This document shows, piece by piece, positions 16,158-24,853 of a stretch of 34,073 nucleotides of DNA; position 1 is the first letter of the stretch, and the number at the start of each line of letters is the position of its first letter. The stretch covers positions 1-34,073 of the forward strand of contig JAKAMV010000014.1 in the NCBI GenBank assembly GCA_021812735.1. Direction: 5' to 3'. The notes below the pieces were generated by a model that did no database searches, was not told the origin of the DNA, and was given only the letters and a program-made list of their open reading frames with translations. The position numbers and the translations under genes are program-made. The DNA is from Chloroflexota bacterium (GTDB taxonomy: Bacteria; Chloroflexota; Limnocylindria; Limnocylindrales; CSP1-4).

Positions 16158-17285
16158 CTACGCGGGCACGTGCGCGGGGGCGTAGCCCTCGGCCTCCTCC
16201 TCGTGCCCGCCGTGGTATTCGGACCCGCCCGGGCGCCGGATCTGGGACTGGGCCACGATCCGGTCTCGGCGCAGGCCGCGGAAGTCGTCGAGTCGTGCCC
16301 AGCCGCGGTCGGCGTGACGGTCGAGGAATGCGGCCATGCCCTCGGTCAGATCGCGGATCACGTTCGGGCCAATCGCGTGGTCGAGCATCGCCGCGGTCGC
16401 CACCTGGACCGTCCCGCAGCCGAGCAGGAAGTAGTCGAGCGCCTGCGCCCAGCCCGAGATCCCGCCGATCCCGCTGAACTCGCGGTCGGGGAACGCCTTG
16501 GTCATCTCGGCCATCTTGGCCAATGACAGCGGCAGGATCGCCGGCCCGCCGAGGCCGCCGGACGACACCAGCCCGTCGACGTTGATCTCGAACTCGAGGG
16601 TCTCGGGGTCGATGAGCGGCAGCGCGGGGAACGTGTTGGAGGAGGTGATCGCGTCCGCGCCGCCCCGGAAGGTGGCCTCAGCCTCCTCCGCGATGTTGGC
16701 CGTGGCCGGAGTCAGCTTGACCCACACGGGGACCTTCGCGGCCTGCCTGACGGCCATGGTCGAGGTGGAGCACAGGACCGGGTCCTTGCCCACATTCGAG
16801 CCCATGTCCACCCGATCCATGTGCGGGCAGCTGAAGTTGAGCTCGATGGCGTCGGCGCCGGCCTCCTGGACGCCGCGGGTGAGCGTCTGCCAGTTCTGGA
16901 ACTCCTTGTCGTCGCCTGAGCCGGCCATGATCGAGGCCACGAGCACGCGGTCCGGCCAGTTGCGCTTGATCCGCTCGATCCGCGGCAGCCACCAGTCGAG
17001 CGGCTTGTCGCTGATCAGCTCCCAGTTCCACGACGCCATCAGCGTCGCCTCTGGGCGCTTGGCCATCGAGGTGCGGCTGGTCGCCGGGTCAGTGCGCAGG
17101 AACTTGGTCTTCGGCCCGGCCACGTTGACCACGGGGTGAAGCCCGATGGTCTTGGTGACCACCCCGCCCCAGCCGGCCTCGAAGGCCCGCTCGATGTTGC
17201 TCTCGGACTCGGTCGGGGGCGCCGATGCGAGCAGGAACGGGTTGACGAAGGGGATCCCCGTGAAGCGCGTGGACAGGTCGGCCAC
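16158..17285 (-). CDS. Dihydropyrimidine dehydrogenase PreA-like / dihydroorotate dehydrogenase-family protein
   Basis: The 375-residue TIM-barrel flavoprotein opens with TRFTGIPFVNPFLLASAPPTES. It contains AGADAIELNFSCPHMDR, PVWVKLTPATANIAEEA, GGADAITSSNTF and the FMN-phosphate region FSGIGGISGWAQALDYFLLGCGTVQVATA. This is the PreA branch of the dihydropyrimidine dehydrogenases, which reduce uracil and thymine. The C-terminal ferredoxin domain of classical PreA is absent: there is no CxxCxxC motif, and the tail ends HGGHEEEAEGYAPAHVPA. No PreT partner is next door. The GTG start at 17285 is 10 nt after AGGAGG. Oxidation of another cyclic ureide is also possible. Confidence 0.87.
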   Translation of the reverse strand: MADLSTRFTGIPFVNPFLLASAPPTESESNIERAFEAGWGGVVTKTIGLHPVVNVAGPKTKFLRTDPATSRTSMAKRPEATLMASWNWELISDKPLDWWLPRIERIKRNWPDRVLVASIMAGSGDDKEFQNWQTLTRGVQEAGADAIELNFSCPHMDRVDMGSNVGKDPVLCSTSTMAVRQAAKVPVWVKLTPATANIAEEAEATFRGGADAITSSNTFPALPLIDPETLEFEINVDGLVSSGGLGGPAILPLSLAKMAEMTKAFPDREFSGIGGISGWAQALDYFLLGCGTVQVATAAMLDHAIGPNVIRDLTEGMAAFLDRHADRGWARLDDFRGLRRDRIVAQSQIRRPGGSEYHGGHEEEAEGYAPAHVPA

Positions 17286-17690
17286 TGGGCGTCATCCTCC
17301 TGCAGCCGCCTGACGCCGGCGGCAGCGGAAGTCGGAATGGTTGAACGCGCGCGCCCAGCCCGGATAGGGCCACAGGTCACAACAGGCCCGAGTGGCCCGG
17401 GCGTCGCACCGCCCGGCTCCCGCGCTCGGCTCGGCCCGCGGGACCCGATACTCGCCCTGGCGCCGTCGATCGGAGCTGCCGGGCAGGTCTTCTCGTAAGC
17501 GGTGCCTGCGAGATGCTTCGCCTTTCACGGAACCATCTCGGTGGCGGCTCTGCCACCAGCGGGCCGCCGAAGTCGTTCCGCGATTCGGCAACCACCGAGC
17601 GCCGGGCCGTCTGGCGGCGCAGACCGGCCGGCCTCGCGGCGCCATTCGGCGGGCCCGATCCGGAGGCCCGGGCGGGGGTATCGTGGCCGG
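17286..17690. other. Divergent intergenic region
   Basis: This 405-nt gap between the preA-like gene (minus) and the aminopeptidase gene (plus) shows no convincing ORF. It holds AGGAGG for the preA-like gene just beyond 17285, and a TATCGT box at its right end. I see no repeat or RNA fold that I recognise in the rest. Confidence 0.5.
17679..17684 (+). promoter_or_regulatory. -10 box for leaderless transcription of the aminopeptidase gene
   Basis: TATCGT is followed by GGCCGG and then the ATG at 17691. The 6-nt spacing puts the expected transcription start on the ATG. There is no Shine-Dalgarno sequence before it. Confidence 0.45.
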
Positions 17691-18923
17691 ATGAGCGTGA
17701 CCTTCCGCGTGCCCGGCGCGGTCCTGACCGAGCGCGAGCACCACGTCCCCCTCGTCCACGGCGACCCGTCGCGGGGCAGCATCACCGTGTTCACGCGCGA
17801 GGCGGCGGCCCCCGACGGCCTCGACCGGCCGTACCTCGTCTTCCTCCAGGGCGGTCCGGGCATGGAGGCCACCCGGCCCACGAGTCCGCCCTCAGGCTGG
17901 CTGACCCGCGCCATGGCGGACTTCCGGGTCCTGCTCCTGGACCAGCGCGGCACCGGCCGGTCCACCCCGGTGGGCACTGACCTGCCCGGCGCCACCACCG
18001 CGGAGCAGGCCGAGTACCTCACCCACTTCCGCGCCGACTCGATCGTGCGCGACCTGGAGCTGGTCCGGGCCGAGCTGGGCGTCGAGCGGTGGAGCCTGCT
18101 GGGCCAGAGCTTCGGCGGGTTCACCTCGCTCAGCTACCTCTCGATCGCCCCCGAGGGCCTGCGCGAGGCGCTGATCACCGGCGGCCTCGCCCCCATCAGC
18201 GGCCGGCCCGCAGATGAGGTCTATGCCGCGACCTGGACCCGGGTCCGCGAGGCGAACAAGCGCTATCACGACCGCTACCCGGGCGATCGCGACCGGCTTG
18301 GGTCCATCCTCCGGCGGCTCGGCGCCGAGGACGTCCGGCTGCCCGACGGCGACCGGCTGACCGCCCGTCGCTTCCGCCAGGCCGGCATGTGGCTCGGTGA
18401 CAGCGCGGGCTTCGAGCGGCTGCACCACCTGCTCGAGCTGCCGTTCGGCTCGCGGGCCTTCCTCCGAGACGCGCAGGACGCGTCGGGCTGGGAACGCAAC
18501 CCCATCTACGCCGACCTCCACGAATCCTCCTATGCGGACGGCGGGCCCACCCGCTGGTCTGCGCACCGGCTGGCACCCGAGGACGCGATGAGCGGCGACC
18601 TGCTCACCGCCGAGCAGGTCTTCCCGTGGATGTGGGAGGACTACGCGGGCCTGCGTCCCCACCGCGAGGTGGCCGAGATCCTCGCCCAGCACCCCTGGCC
18701 GCGGCTCTACGACCCCGACCGGCTCGCCCGGAACGAGGTCCCGGTGGCGGCGACGATCTACGTGGACGACGTCTACGTCGAGCGCTCGTTCGCCGAGGAG
18801 ACGGCCCGTGGCGTGCGCGGCCTGCGGCCGTGGATCACCAACGAGTACGCCCACAACGGCCTCCGCGCCGACGGCGAGCGGGTGGTGGGCCGACTGCTCG
18901 ACATGGTGCGCGGCCGGGCGTGA
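17691..18923 (+). CDS. Prolyl aminopeptidase-like alpha/beta hydrolase (peptidase family S33)
   Basis: The 410-residue protein has the family landmarks: FLQGGPGMEA (oxyanion HGGPG motif with Gln for His), LLLDQRGTGRSTP, and the nucleophile elbow GQSFGG with Ser140. An acid, D359 or D360 (YVDDVY), and His388 (EYAHNG) complete the triad. The long cap domain and TARGVRGLRPWITNEYAHNG at the end match actinobacterial prolyl iminopeptidases, which release N-terminal proline from peptides in the cytoplasm. There is no signal peptide. It overlaps the MFS gene by GTGA, so the two are co-expressed. It may instead hydrolyse an ester or amide carried by the partner transporter. Confidence 0.9.
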   Translation: MSVTFRVPGAVLTEREHHVPLVHGDPSRGSITVFTREAAAPDGLDRPYLVFLQGGPGMEATRPTSPPSGWLTRAMADFRVLLLDQRGTGRSTPVGTDLPGATTAEQAEYLTHFRADSIVRDLELVRAELGVERWSLLGQSFGGFTSLSYLSIAPEGLREALITGGLAPISGRPADEVYAATWTRVREANKRYHDRYPGDRDRLGSILRRLGAEDVRLPDGDRLTARRFRQAGMWLGDSAGFERLHHLLELPFGSRAFLRDAQDASGWERNPIYADLHESSYADGGPTRWSAHRLAPEDAMSGDLLTAEQVFPWMWEDYAGLRPHREVAEILAQHPWPRLYDPDRLARNEVPVAATIYVDDVYVERSFAEETARGVRGLRPWITNEYAHNGLRADGERVVGRLLDMVRGRA

Positions 18924-20191
18924 CCGAGACGGCCGGCGTCGGTCCTGCCCAGGTCGGCGTGGGCGCCGACCGCCGAGACGTCGCGCTGCTGTTCGCCACC
19001 CGCGTCCTGCGCATGTTCGGGTACGGCTTCCTGGCGGTGGTCCTGGTCCTGTACCTGGCGGCGATCGGGCTGTCGGGCGCGGAGACGGGCCTCCTGCTCG
19101 GGCTGACGCTGCTCGGCGACGCAGCGGTGTCCCTGTGGCTCACGACGCACGCGGACCGCATCGGGCGGCGTCGCGTGCTCGTCGCCGGCGCCGTGCTGAT
19201 GCTGGGCGCCGGCATCACCTTCGTTGCCACCTCGGTGCTGCCGGTGCTGCTCGTCGCAGCCACGCTCGGCGTCATCAGCCCGTCGGGCAACGAGGTCGGG
19301 CCGTTCCTCGCCGTCGAGCAGGCGTCGCTCTCGCAGCTCGTGCCCGACCGGCGGCGGACCCAGCTGTTCGCGTGGTACCAGCTCGCGGGATCCTTCGCCA
19401 CCGCGGCCGGGACGCTGGCGGGCGGCACCGTGGCCCAGGCCTCGATCAACGCCGGCGCCGCCCCCGCCGACGCCTATCGCCACGTGATCGTCGGCTACGC
19501 GCTGGTCGGCCTGGTCCTCGGCGGCCTGTTCCTGCTGGTCTCGGCCCGCGTGGAGGTGCCCCGCTCCGCGGTGCGCGACGAGACGGTCCGCGGCCGGCTG
19601 GGCCTCCACCGCTCGCGGGGCGTGGTGCTGCGCCTCTCGCTGCTGTTCGCGCTCGACGCGTTTGCCGGCGGGTTCGCGATCCAGAGCTTCATCGCCTTCT
19701 GGTTCCACGAGCGGTTCGCGGTGGACCCGGCGGTCCTGGGCGCCGTGCTGGCGGGGGCGAACATCCTGGCCGGGTTCTCGGCGCTCGCAGCTGGCCGGCT
19801 GGCGGCCCGTTTCGGCCTCGTGAACACGATGGTGTTCACGCACCTGCCGTCGAACGTGCTGCTCGCGGTGGTGCCCCTGATGCCCACGCTGCCGCTCGCC
19901 GTGGCCGCGCTGCTCGCGCGCTTCGCGATCAGCCAGATGGACGTGCCCACGCGCCAGAGCTACACGATGGCGATCGTGGCGCCCGACGAGCGGTCCGCGG
20001 CCGCCGGGGTGACGGGCATCGCGCGCTCGCTGGGCGTCGCGGCCGCGCCGCTGATCGCGGGACCGCTGTTCGCCACGGCTGCCCTTGCCTCGGCGCCGTT
20101 CCTGATCTCGGGCGGCCTCAAGATCGCCTACGACCTGCTGCTGTACCGCTCCTTCCGGCGCCTGCGGCCGCCCGAGGAGCGGCCGGGGTAG
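18920..20191 (+). CDS. Major facilitator superfamily transporter
   Basis: The 423-residue protein has about twelve membrane helices. The conserved loop 2-3 motif appears as LWLTTHADRIGRRRVLVAGA, and loop 8-9 as AAGRLAARFGLVNTMVF. VPTRQSYTMAIVAPDERSAAAGVTG is typical of MFS drug or metabolite exporters. The GTG start overlaps the aminopeptidase stop (GTGA), which supports a functional pair, for example export of a peptide-derived product or uptake of a peptide. The substrate is unknown. Confidence 0.92.
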   Translation: MTETAGVGPAQVGVGADRRDVALLFATRVLRMFGYGFLAVVLVLYLAAIGLSGAETGLLLGLTLLGDAAVSLWLTTHADRIGRRRVLVAGAVLMLGAGITFVATSVLPVLLVAATLGVISPSGNEVGPFLAVEQASLSQLVPDRRRTQLFAWYQLAGSFATAAGTLAGGTVAQASINAGAAPADAYRHVIVGYALVGLVLGGLFLLVSARVEVPRSAVRDETVRGRLGLHRSRGVVLRLSLLFALDAFAGGFAIQSFIAFWFHERFAVDPAVLGAVLAGANILAGFSALAAGRLAARFGLVNTMVFTHLPSNVLLAVVPLMPTLPLAVAALLARFAISQMDVPTRQSYTMAIVAPDERSAAAGVTGIARSLGVAAAPLIAGPLFATAALASAPFLISGGLKIAYDLLLYRSFRRLRPPEERPG

Positions 20192-20513
20192 CGCGGGCGC
20201 CGCGCCGGGCCCTGCCGGAGGCCGTCGCCGGGCTCTGGCACGCCGAGCCGCCCCTCGGTTGATCGGACGGTCGGCGTTGCGCTCTCCCCGCCCAGCGGTC
20301 GAAGTGACGCCTCAGGCCGGCCCGCGGGGCGTCAGCGGAGCCGCTGAGCGGCGATCCTGCAAGGCCGGGCGTCGCGGTGACCGCTCAGCGGTCGCCCTGC
20401 GCGGCTGGGGCGCCCCGGGAATCGCAGCGACCGCGCAGCCGCTGGCCGCGCCGCAGGGCCGACATCGCAATGACCGGCTGCGGTCCTCGGCGTCCCGGAA
20501 GGGGGGCATCGGC
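20192..20513. other. Intergenic region with a cluster of AGCGG/CCGCT inverted repeats
   Basis: The 322-nt gap between convergent genes contains several short inverted repeats with a shared core: CAGCGG-AG-CCGCTG at 20333-20346 and GACCGCT-C-AGCGGTC at 20379-20393. Further half-sites lie near 20293-20303 and 20430-20445. No ORF with family features is present. The repeats could terminate transcription from both sides or bind a protein. Confidence 0.45.
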
Positions 20514-21404
20514 TTATCGGCCGTGCCCGACCTCCTCGGGCTCCTCGAACCACTGGACGCGCTCGCCCACCTGCGCCCGCATCCGCCACTTCATCGACTT
20601 GGGCGCGTCGTCCACGGCCTTGTGCAGCGCCGCAACCTGCTCGAGCACGTCGAACTTCGGCGGTCGGCTGAAGTCCAGCTCGCCGGGCCCGATCTCGGTG
20701 TTGACCAGCATCCGCATCTTGTCGAGGTTGCCGGTGAGCGTGCGCCACCAGCCCCAGTCGGCGGACGTGTACTGAAGGATCCGGTCGACCCTGATCGTGC
20801 CAGCGTCGCCCTTGCCCAGCGGGTACTCGGACAGCAGCGCGAGCGCATCGAGGATGTCCTTGCGGTTGATGCGCGCGATCTGCAGCTTGGACAGCAGCAT
20901 CTCCGCGAGCGGCACGGTGGGCCGGTCGACGGCCAGCCGGCCGGCGAACTCGAACCGGTGGGACATCTCCATGCGATCGATGAGCACGTCCACCGGCCGC
21001 CCGCGCCGCGTGTCGACGAAGTACATCTGCTTGTGGCCGTACAGGGCGTTGTACTGCTTGTCGCCCGTGTAGCCCTCGGCCGAGAGCAGCTCCCGCAGTG
21101 CCTTGCCGTCCTTGCTCCGCGTCGCGAGGTCGATGTCGCGCCGTTCGCGGTCGATGCGGGCGGTCCACTCGGGACAGCGGGCGTGGAACGCGAGGCCGCC
21201 CATCAGTCGCACCTGGAGCCCCGCGGCGTCGGCGAGGCCGATGATCCGCAGCGCCTCGACGAGGGGATCGCGCTTCGTCGGACCGCCCGGATCCTCGGCC
21301 AGCAGGACCTCCGGGGCCGGGAGCGGGCGGCCTCCCTCGGCCAGCTGGGGCGCCGCGCCCGCTGGTATCGCGCCCCCAGGTGCGACGCCCGGATGATCCG
21401 ACAT
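20514..21404 (-). CDS. Nucleotidyltransferase-fold protein (AbiEii-like)
   Basis: The 296-residue protein has a nucleotidyltransferase core: VRLMGGLAFHARCPEW (GG at 69-70), the acidic pair RDIDL (D90, D92) and a third acidic strand PVDVLIDRM (D139, D143). PLAEMLLSKLQIARINRKDILDAL follows, as in AbiEii/MNT-like proteins. The first 45 residues are Pro/Gly-rich. No AbiEi-type antitoxin is adjacent, so a toxin role is unsupported; it may be a housekeeping nucleotidyltransferase. I start it at ATG 21404, placed 7 nt after a TATACT box and so leaderless. An in-frame ATG at 21422 lies upstream of the expected transcript start. Confidence 0.75.
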   Translation of the reverse strand: MSDHPGVAPGGAIPAGAAPQLAEGGRPLPAPEVLLAEDPGGPTKRDPLVEALRIIGLADAAGLQVRLMGGLAFHARCPEWTARIDRERRDIDLATRSKDGKALRELLSAEGYTGDKQYNALYGHKQMYFVDTRRGRPVDVLIDRMEMSHRFEFAGRLAVDRPTVPLAEMLLSKLQIARINRKDILDALALLSEYPLGKGDAGTIRVDRILQYTSADWGWWRTLTGNLDKMRMLVNTEIGPGELDFSRPPKFDVLEQVAALHKAVDDAPKSMKWRMRAQVGERVQWFEEPEEVGHGR

Positions 21405-21411
21405 GCTCGCG

Positions 21412-21419
21412 AGTATAGT
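21412..21419. promoter_or_regulatory. Shared, near-palindromic -10 element of two divergent genes
   Basis: AGTATAGT holds TATAGT on the plus strand (21414-21419) and TATACT on the minus strand (21417-21412). It can therefore serve both the permease gene on the right, with a leader of about 90 nt, and the nucleotidyltransferase-like gene on the left, with no leader. I find no convincing -35 box on either side. Confidence 0.5.
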
Positions 21420-21513
21420 CATGCACCTCCTGCACGGTTGAGCGATCAACAGCACGGAGCGAGGCCGGACCCGCCCGGGCCCGGCAGGCGTTGGTGGAGG
21501 AGGGTTCCCTGGC

Positions 21514-23280
21514 ATGAGTTCGGGCGGACGAACCCTGTTCACTCGCCAGTCATCGGGACTGGTGCGTGAGGTCAGCGTCGTCAATGCGCTGTTCTTCAAC
21601 ACCTCGGCCTTCATTGGGGGGACGCTGGGCGGCGCATTCCAGATCGCCGTCCTGGCCGGCGTGCCGGTCATGGTCATCGGCCCGCTGACCAACTGGTCGT
21701 ACGTGGCCTTCATCGTCGGCGCCCTGTGCGTCCTCCTCGCGTTCATCTTCGCGTCGCTCACCAGCGTGATGCCGCGCTCCGGCGGCGACTACGTGTTCTC
21801 GAGCCGGATCGTCCCGAAGGTCGGACCCCTGCTCGGCTGGCTCGAGTCCTGGGGCCTCGTGTTCGCGTCCATCGCCCTGCTCCAGTTCGAGACCGTGCAG
21901 ATGCTCCGCAGCACGCAGGTCGAGGGCAAGATCATCGGGATCGGCACCGGGATCGACTTCTTCAACAACGCGGCGACGTGGTTCACCGACGGCAGCACCG
22001 GGGACGTCACCGGCCTGCCCGGCTTCATCGCCGCCCTGGTGGTGTTCGCGTTCGTGGGCTGGGTGGTGCTCCAGCCCACCCGCCGGTTCCACAAGATCGT
22101 CACCTACCTGACGATCCTGGGCATCGCCGGCTGGGCGCTGATGGCGATCTGCGGGCTGCTGTTCTTCGACCAGGGCACGTTCGCCGCCAACCTGCCCAAG
22201 TACGCCAACGGCCAGACGGTGGACCAGCTGGCCAAGGCCGCGTCCGACGCCGGGCTGACGAGCGGGTTCAGCTTCGGCCCCGTCGGCGTGCAGAACGGTC
22301 TGACCACCTGGCCGTTCTTCCTGATGGGCGGGATCATGCTGTTCCAGTTCATCGGGTTCCAGTACTCCGCCTACATCTCGGGCGAGGTCCGGGGCAACGT
22401 GAAGCGCGGCATCCTGATCGCCGTGCTCGGCGCCCTGGCGATGGCCGTGCTCATGAACTCGATCTACGCGGAGGTCCTCGGCCGCAAGCTGGGCATGGAC
22501 GCGCAGACCGCGTGGAGCGCCGTCTGGTGGGGCTACATCGACCCGACCAAGACGCCACTGCCCATGGGCTACCCGAACTATTTCCAGCTGATGGGCGTGA
22601 TCTGCCAGCCGGGCCTGTGGCCGCTGTGGGCGATCGTCGGCGCAGCGTCCACACTGTTCCCGTTCCTGCTGATGCCGGTCTACGTCATCTTCATCAGCCG
22701 CGTCGCGCTGGCCTGGAGCCTCGACCGGCAGGTGCCCGAGTGGTTCGGCGAGGTGTCCGAGCGGCTGCGCGCGCCGGCAAACGCGATCTTCGCGACGCTG
22801 ATCATGGGCGTGGTGTTCCTGATCCTGTGGGCGTTCCCGGTCCTGAAGTGGATCGGCCTCGGCGGCCTCGCCCCCAGCTCCGATCCGGCCCTGGACGGCA
22901 AGCTGAACCTGACGGCCTCGGCGTGGTTCACGGTCCTGATCTCGTTCCTGTCGTGGATCATGCCTGGCGTCAACGCCGTGCTGGCGCGCTTCACCCGGCC
23001 GGACCTGGTCAAGGACGCGCCGTGGATCAAGTGGCTGCCGTTGCTCGGCATCGTGTGGCTGATCTTCGCCGTGATGCTGTACTGGTTCGCCGGGATCGTG
23101 CCCATCTGGAACACGATCACCGGTGGCGCGGACACGCTGGCGTACCTCAACAGCTCCGGCGCCTCGATGGTCGGCCTCCTCCTGGTGATCGGGATCGTCT
23201 GGTACGTGATCCAGGCGATTCGCAACCGGCGTGCCGGAATCCAGACCGAGCTCATGTACCAGGCGCTGCCGCCCGACTGA
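21514..23280 (+). CDS. APC-superfamily amino acid permease
   Basis: The 588-residue protein has about twelve to fourteen membrane helices. The first, [21 protein letters not shown], and the following [26 protein letters not shown] segment are typical of amino acid/polyamine/organocation permeases (helix 1 and the RSGGxY motif of helix 3). A longer loop of about 60 residues ([16 protein letters not shown]) and hydrophilic insertions make it longer than the usual 450-500. The ATG follows GGAGGAGGG. It is monocistronic with its own terminator. Substrate is probably an amino acid or amine; nothing here specifies it. Confidence 0.92.
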   Translation: MSSGGRTLFTRQSSGLVREVSVVNALFFNTSAFIGGTLGGAFQIAVLAGVPVMVIGPLTNWSYVAFIVGALCVLLAFIFASLTSVMPRSGGDYVFSSRIVPKVGPLLGWLESWGLVFASIALLQFETVQMLRSTQVEGKIIGIGTGIDFFNNAATWFTDGSTGDVTGLPGFIAALVVFAFVGWVVLQPTRRFHKIVTYLTILGIAGWALMAICGLLFFDQGTFAANLPKYANGQTVDQLAKAASDAGLTSGFSFGPVGVQNGLTTWPFFLMGGIMLFQFIGFQYSAYISGEVRGNVKRGILIAVLGALAMAVLMNSIYAEVLGRKLGMDAQTAWSAVWWGYIDPTKTPLPMGYPNYFQLMGVICQPGLWPLWAIVGAASTLFPFLLMPVYVIFISRVALAWSLDRQVPEWFGEVSERLRAPANAIFATLIMGVVFLILWAFPVLKWIGLGGLAPSSDPALDGKLNLTASAWFTVLISFLSWIMPGVNAVLARFTRPDLVKDAPWIKWLPLLGIVWLIFAVMLYWFAGIVPIWNTITGGADTLAYLNSSGASMVGLLLVIGIVWYVIQAIRNRRAGIQTELMYQALPPD

Positions 23281-23294
23281 TCCGCAGCGCGCAT

Positions 23295-23326
23295 CTTGCG
23301 GGGCCGGCCGCCGCCGGCCCCGCAAG
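23295..23326 (+). terminator. Intrinsic terminator of the permease gene
   Basis: CTTGCGGGGCCGGC (23295-23308) pairs perfectly with GCCGGCCCCGCAAG (23313-23326) around a 4-base loop, followed by CATTTCC. It lies 14 nt after the permease stop. Confidence 0.85.
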
Positions 23327-23398
23327 CATTTCCGGTCGGCTCGCGTCGCCCGGCCGCTGCCCGGCCGGCTGGCGTGCCGGTCCGCATGAGGACCAGCC

Positions 23399-24853
23399 AT
23401 GGCGCTCCGCGACGAGCTCTCGACGATCGACGCACTCGGGCAGGCGGCGCTGGTCCGGGCGGGCGAGCTGACGGCCCTCGAGCTCGTCGACGCGGCCATC
23501 GAGCGGATTGAGCGCGTCAATCCGCGGCTCAACGCGGTGATCTCCACGCGGTTCGAGGACGCCCGCGCCGAGGCCGCGGCGCTGGGCCGCGACGGCCTCC
23601 CCGGTTCGCCCCTCGCAGGCGCGCCGTTCCTGCTCAAGGACCTCGGCGCGACGATCGCCGGCACGCCCCAGTGGGAGGGTTCGCGCGCCGCCGCGGGCCG
23701 CGTGTCCGCCGCCGACACGGAGCTGGGGCGGCGGTTCCGGGCGGCCGGCCTGGTCATCCTGGGCAAGACGAACACGCCGGAGTTCGGCAACCACTCCACC
23801 GCCGAGCCGGAGTCGCAGGGCGCGTCCCGCAACCCGTGGGACCTCTCGCGCACCACCGGCGGCTCGTCGGGCGGCTCGGCCGCGGCCGTTGCGTCGGGCA
23901 TGGTCCCGGCGGCGCACGGCAACGACGGCGCCGGCTCCATCCGCATCCCGTCCTCCTGCTGCGCGACGGTGGGCCTCAAGCCCACGCGCGGCCGCAACTC
24001 GTGGGCCCCGGATGGCGACGCGATGGCGGGCCTCGCAGTGGAGCATGCGCTCACGCGGTCCGTCCGCGACTCGGCCGCGATCCTCGACGCCACGGCCGGG
24101 CGCGTCCCCGGCGACCCGTATGCTGCCCCGCCGCCCGCCCGGCCGTTCCGCGAGGAGGTGGACGCCGAGCCGGGCCGGCTGCGCATCGCGTGGACCGCCA
24201 CCCCGCCCATCGACGCCCGCGTGGATCCCGAGTGCGCCGCCGCCGCCCGCGCGACCGCCGAGCTGCTCGAGGCGCTGGGCCACCATGTCGAGGAGGCCTC
24301 GCCGGCGTTCGACGGCGAGGTGCTGATCGAGCCCCTCGCACGCGTCTGGGCCACGTCGAACCTGGTCGCGGTGCGCGCACTCGAGGCGGAGCGCGGTCGT
24401 CCGGTCTCCGACGACGAGCTCGAGATCACCACCCGCGAGCTGCGCGACTACGCGCTGCGCTTCGACTCGGCGGACCTCATCGACGCGCTCTCGCAGCTGG
24501 CGCGGATCAGCCGCCAGATCGGCGAGTTCTTCGAGCGCTACGACGCCTGGCTGACGCCGACCCTGGCCCGCCTGCCCGAGCCCCTCGGCGTCCTCAACCA
24601 GAGCCGCGGCGGCGCCGTCGAGTACTGGCGGTTCGACTGCCAGTTCAACCCCTGGAACCCCATCGCCAACGTGACCGGCCAGCCGGCGATCTCCTTGCCG
24701 CTGGCCTGGTCGGCGGGCAGCCTGCCCGTCGGCTCACTGCTCACCGGCCGCTACGCCGACGAGGCGACCCTGTTCCGCCTTGCCGGCCAGCTCGAGGCCG
24801 CCCAACCCTGGGCGCAGCAGCTGCCGCCCGTCCACGCCAGCACGGAGTCCTGA
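23399..24853 (+). CDS. Amidase-signature family hydrolase
   Basis: The 484-residue protein has the Ser-cisSer-Lys triad of amidase-signature enzymes: Lys80 (FLLKDLG), cis-Ser156 in the [14 protein letters not shown] signature, and nucleophile Ser180 ([10 protein letters not shown]). [14 protein letters not shown] and [11 protein letters not shown] are also standard. The usual GTDxGGS becomes GNDGAGS. The C-terminal [14 protein letters not shown] is the expected end of the fold. It hydrolyses an amide, such as a carboxamide, aryl amide or small peptide. The ATG follows GAGG at about 7 nt. It shares one base (TGATG) with the phosphoesterase gene and so is co-translated with it. Confidence 0.94.
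   Translation: MALRDELSTIDALGQAALVRAGELTALELVDAAIERIERVNPRLNAVISTRFEDARAEAAALGRDGLPGSPLAGAPFLLKDLGATIAGTPQWEGSRAAAGRVSAADTELGRRFRAAGLVILGKTNTPEFGNHSTAEPESQGASRNPWDLSRTTGGSSGGSAAAVASGMVPAAHGNDGAGSIRIPSSCCATVGLKPTRGRNSWAPDGDAMAGLAVEHALTRSVRDSAAILDATAGRVPGDPYAAPPPARPFREEVDAEPGRLRIAWTATPPIDARVDPECAAAARATAELLEALGHHVEEASPAFDGEVLIEPLARVWATSNLVAVRALEAERGRPVSDDELEITTRELRDYALRFDSADLIDALSQLARISRQIGEFFERYDAWLTPTLARLPEPLGVLNQSRGGAVEYWRFDCQFNPWNPIANVTGQPAISLPLAWSAGSLPVGSLLTGRYADEATLFRLAGQLEAAQPWAQQLPPVHASTES

Noticed and set aside
15673..16185. Possible gene in the gap upstream of the NCS1 transporter
   Set aside because: The translation is Arg/Pro/Ser-rich with no family features or Shine-Dalgarno sequence, and it overlaps the terminator of the neighbouring gene.
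20514..21404. AbiE-type toxin-antitoxin system
   Set aside because: Only a nucleotidyltransferase fold is seen; no AbiEi antitoxin is adjacent on either side.
21420..21422. Upstream ATG as start of the nucleotidyltransferase-like gene
   Set aside because: It overlaps or precedes the -10 box, and its Shine-Dalgarno is only 3 nt away; ATG 21404 fits a leaderless start better.
21550..24432. 960-residue minus-strand open frame
   Set aside because: It is antisense to the permease and amidase, whose motifs are intact, and shows shadow composition (His/Arg/Asp-rich, no domains).
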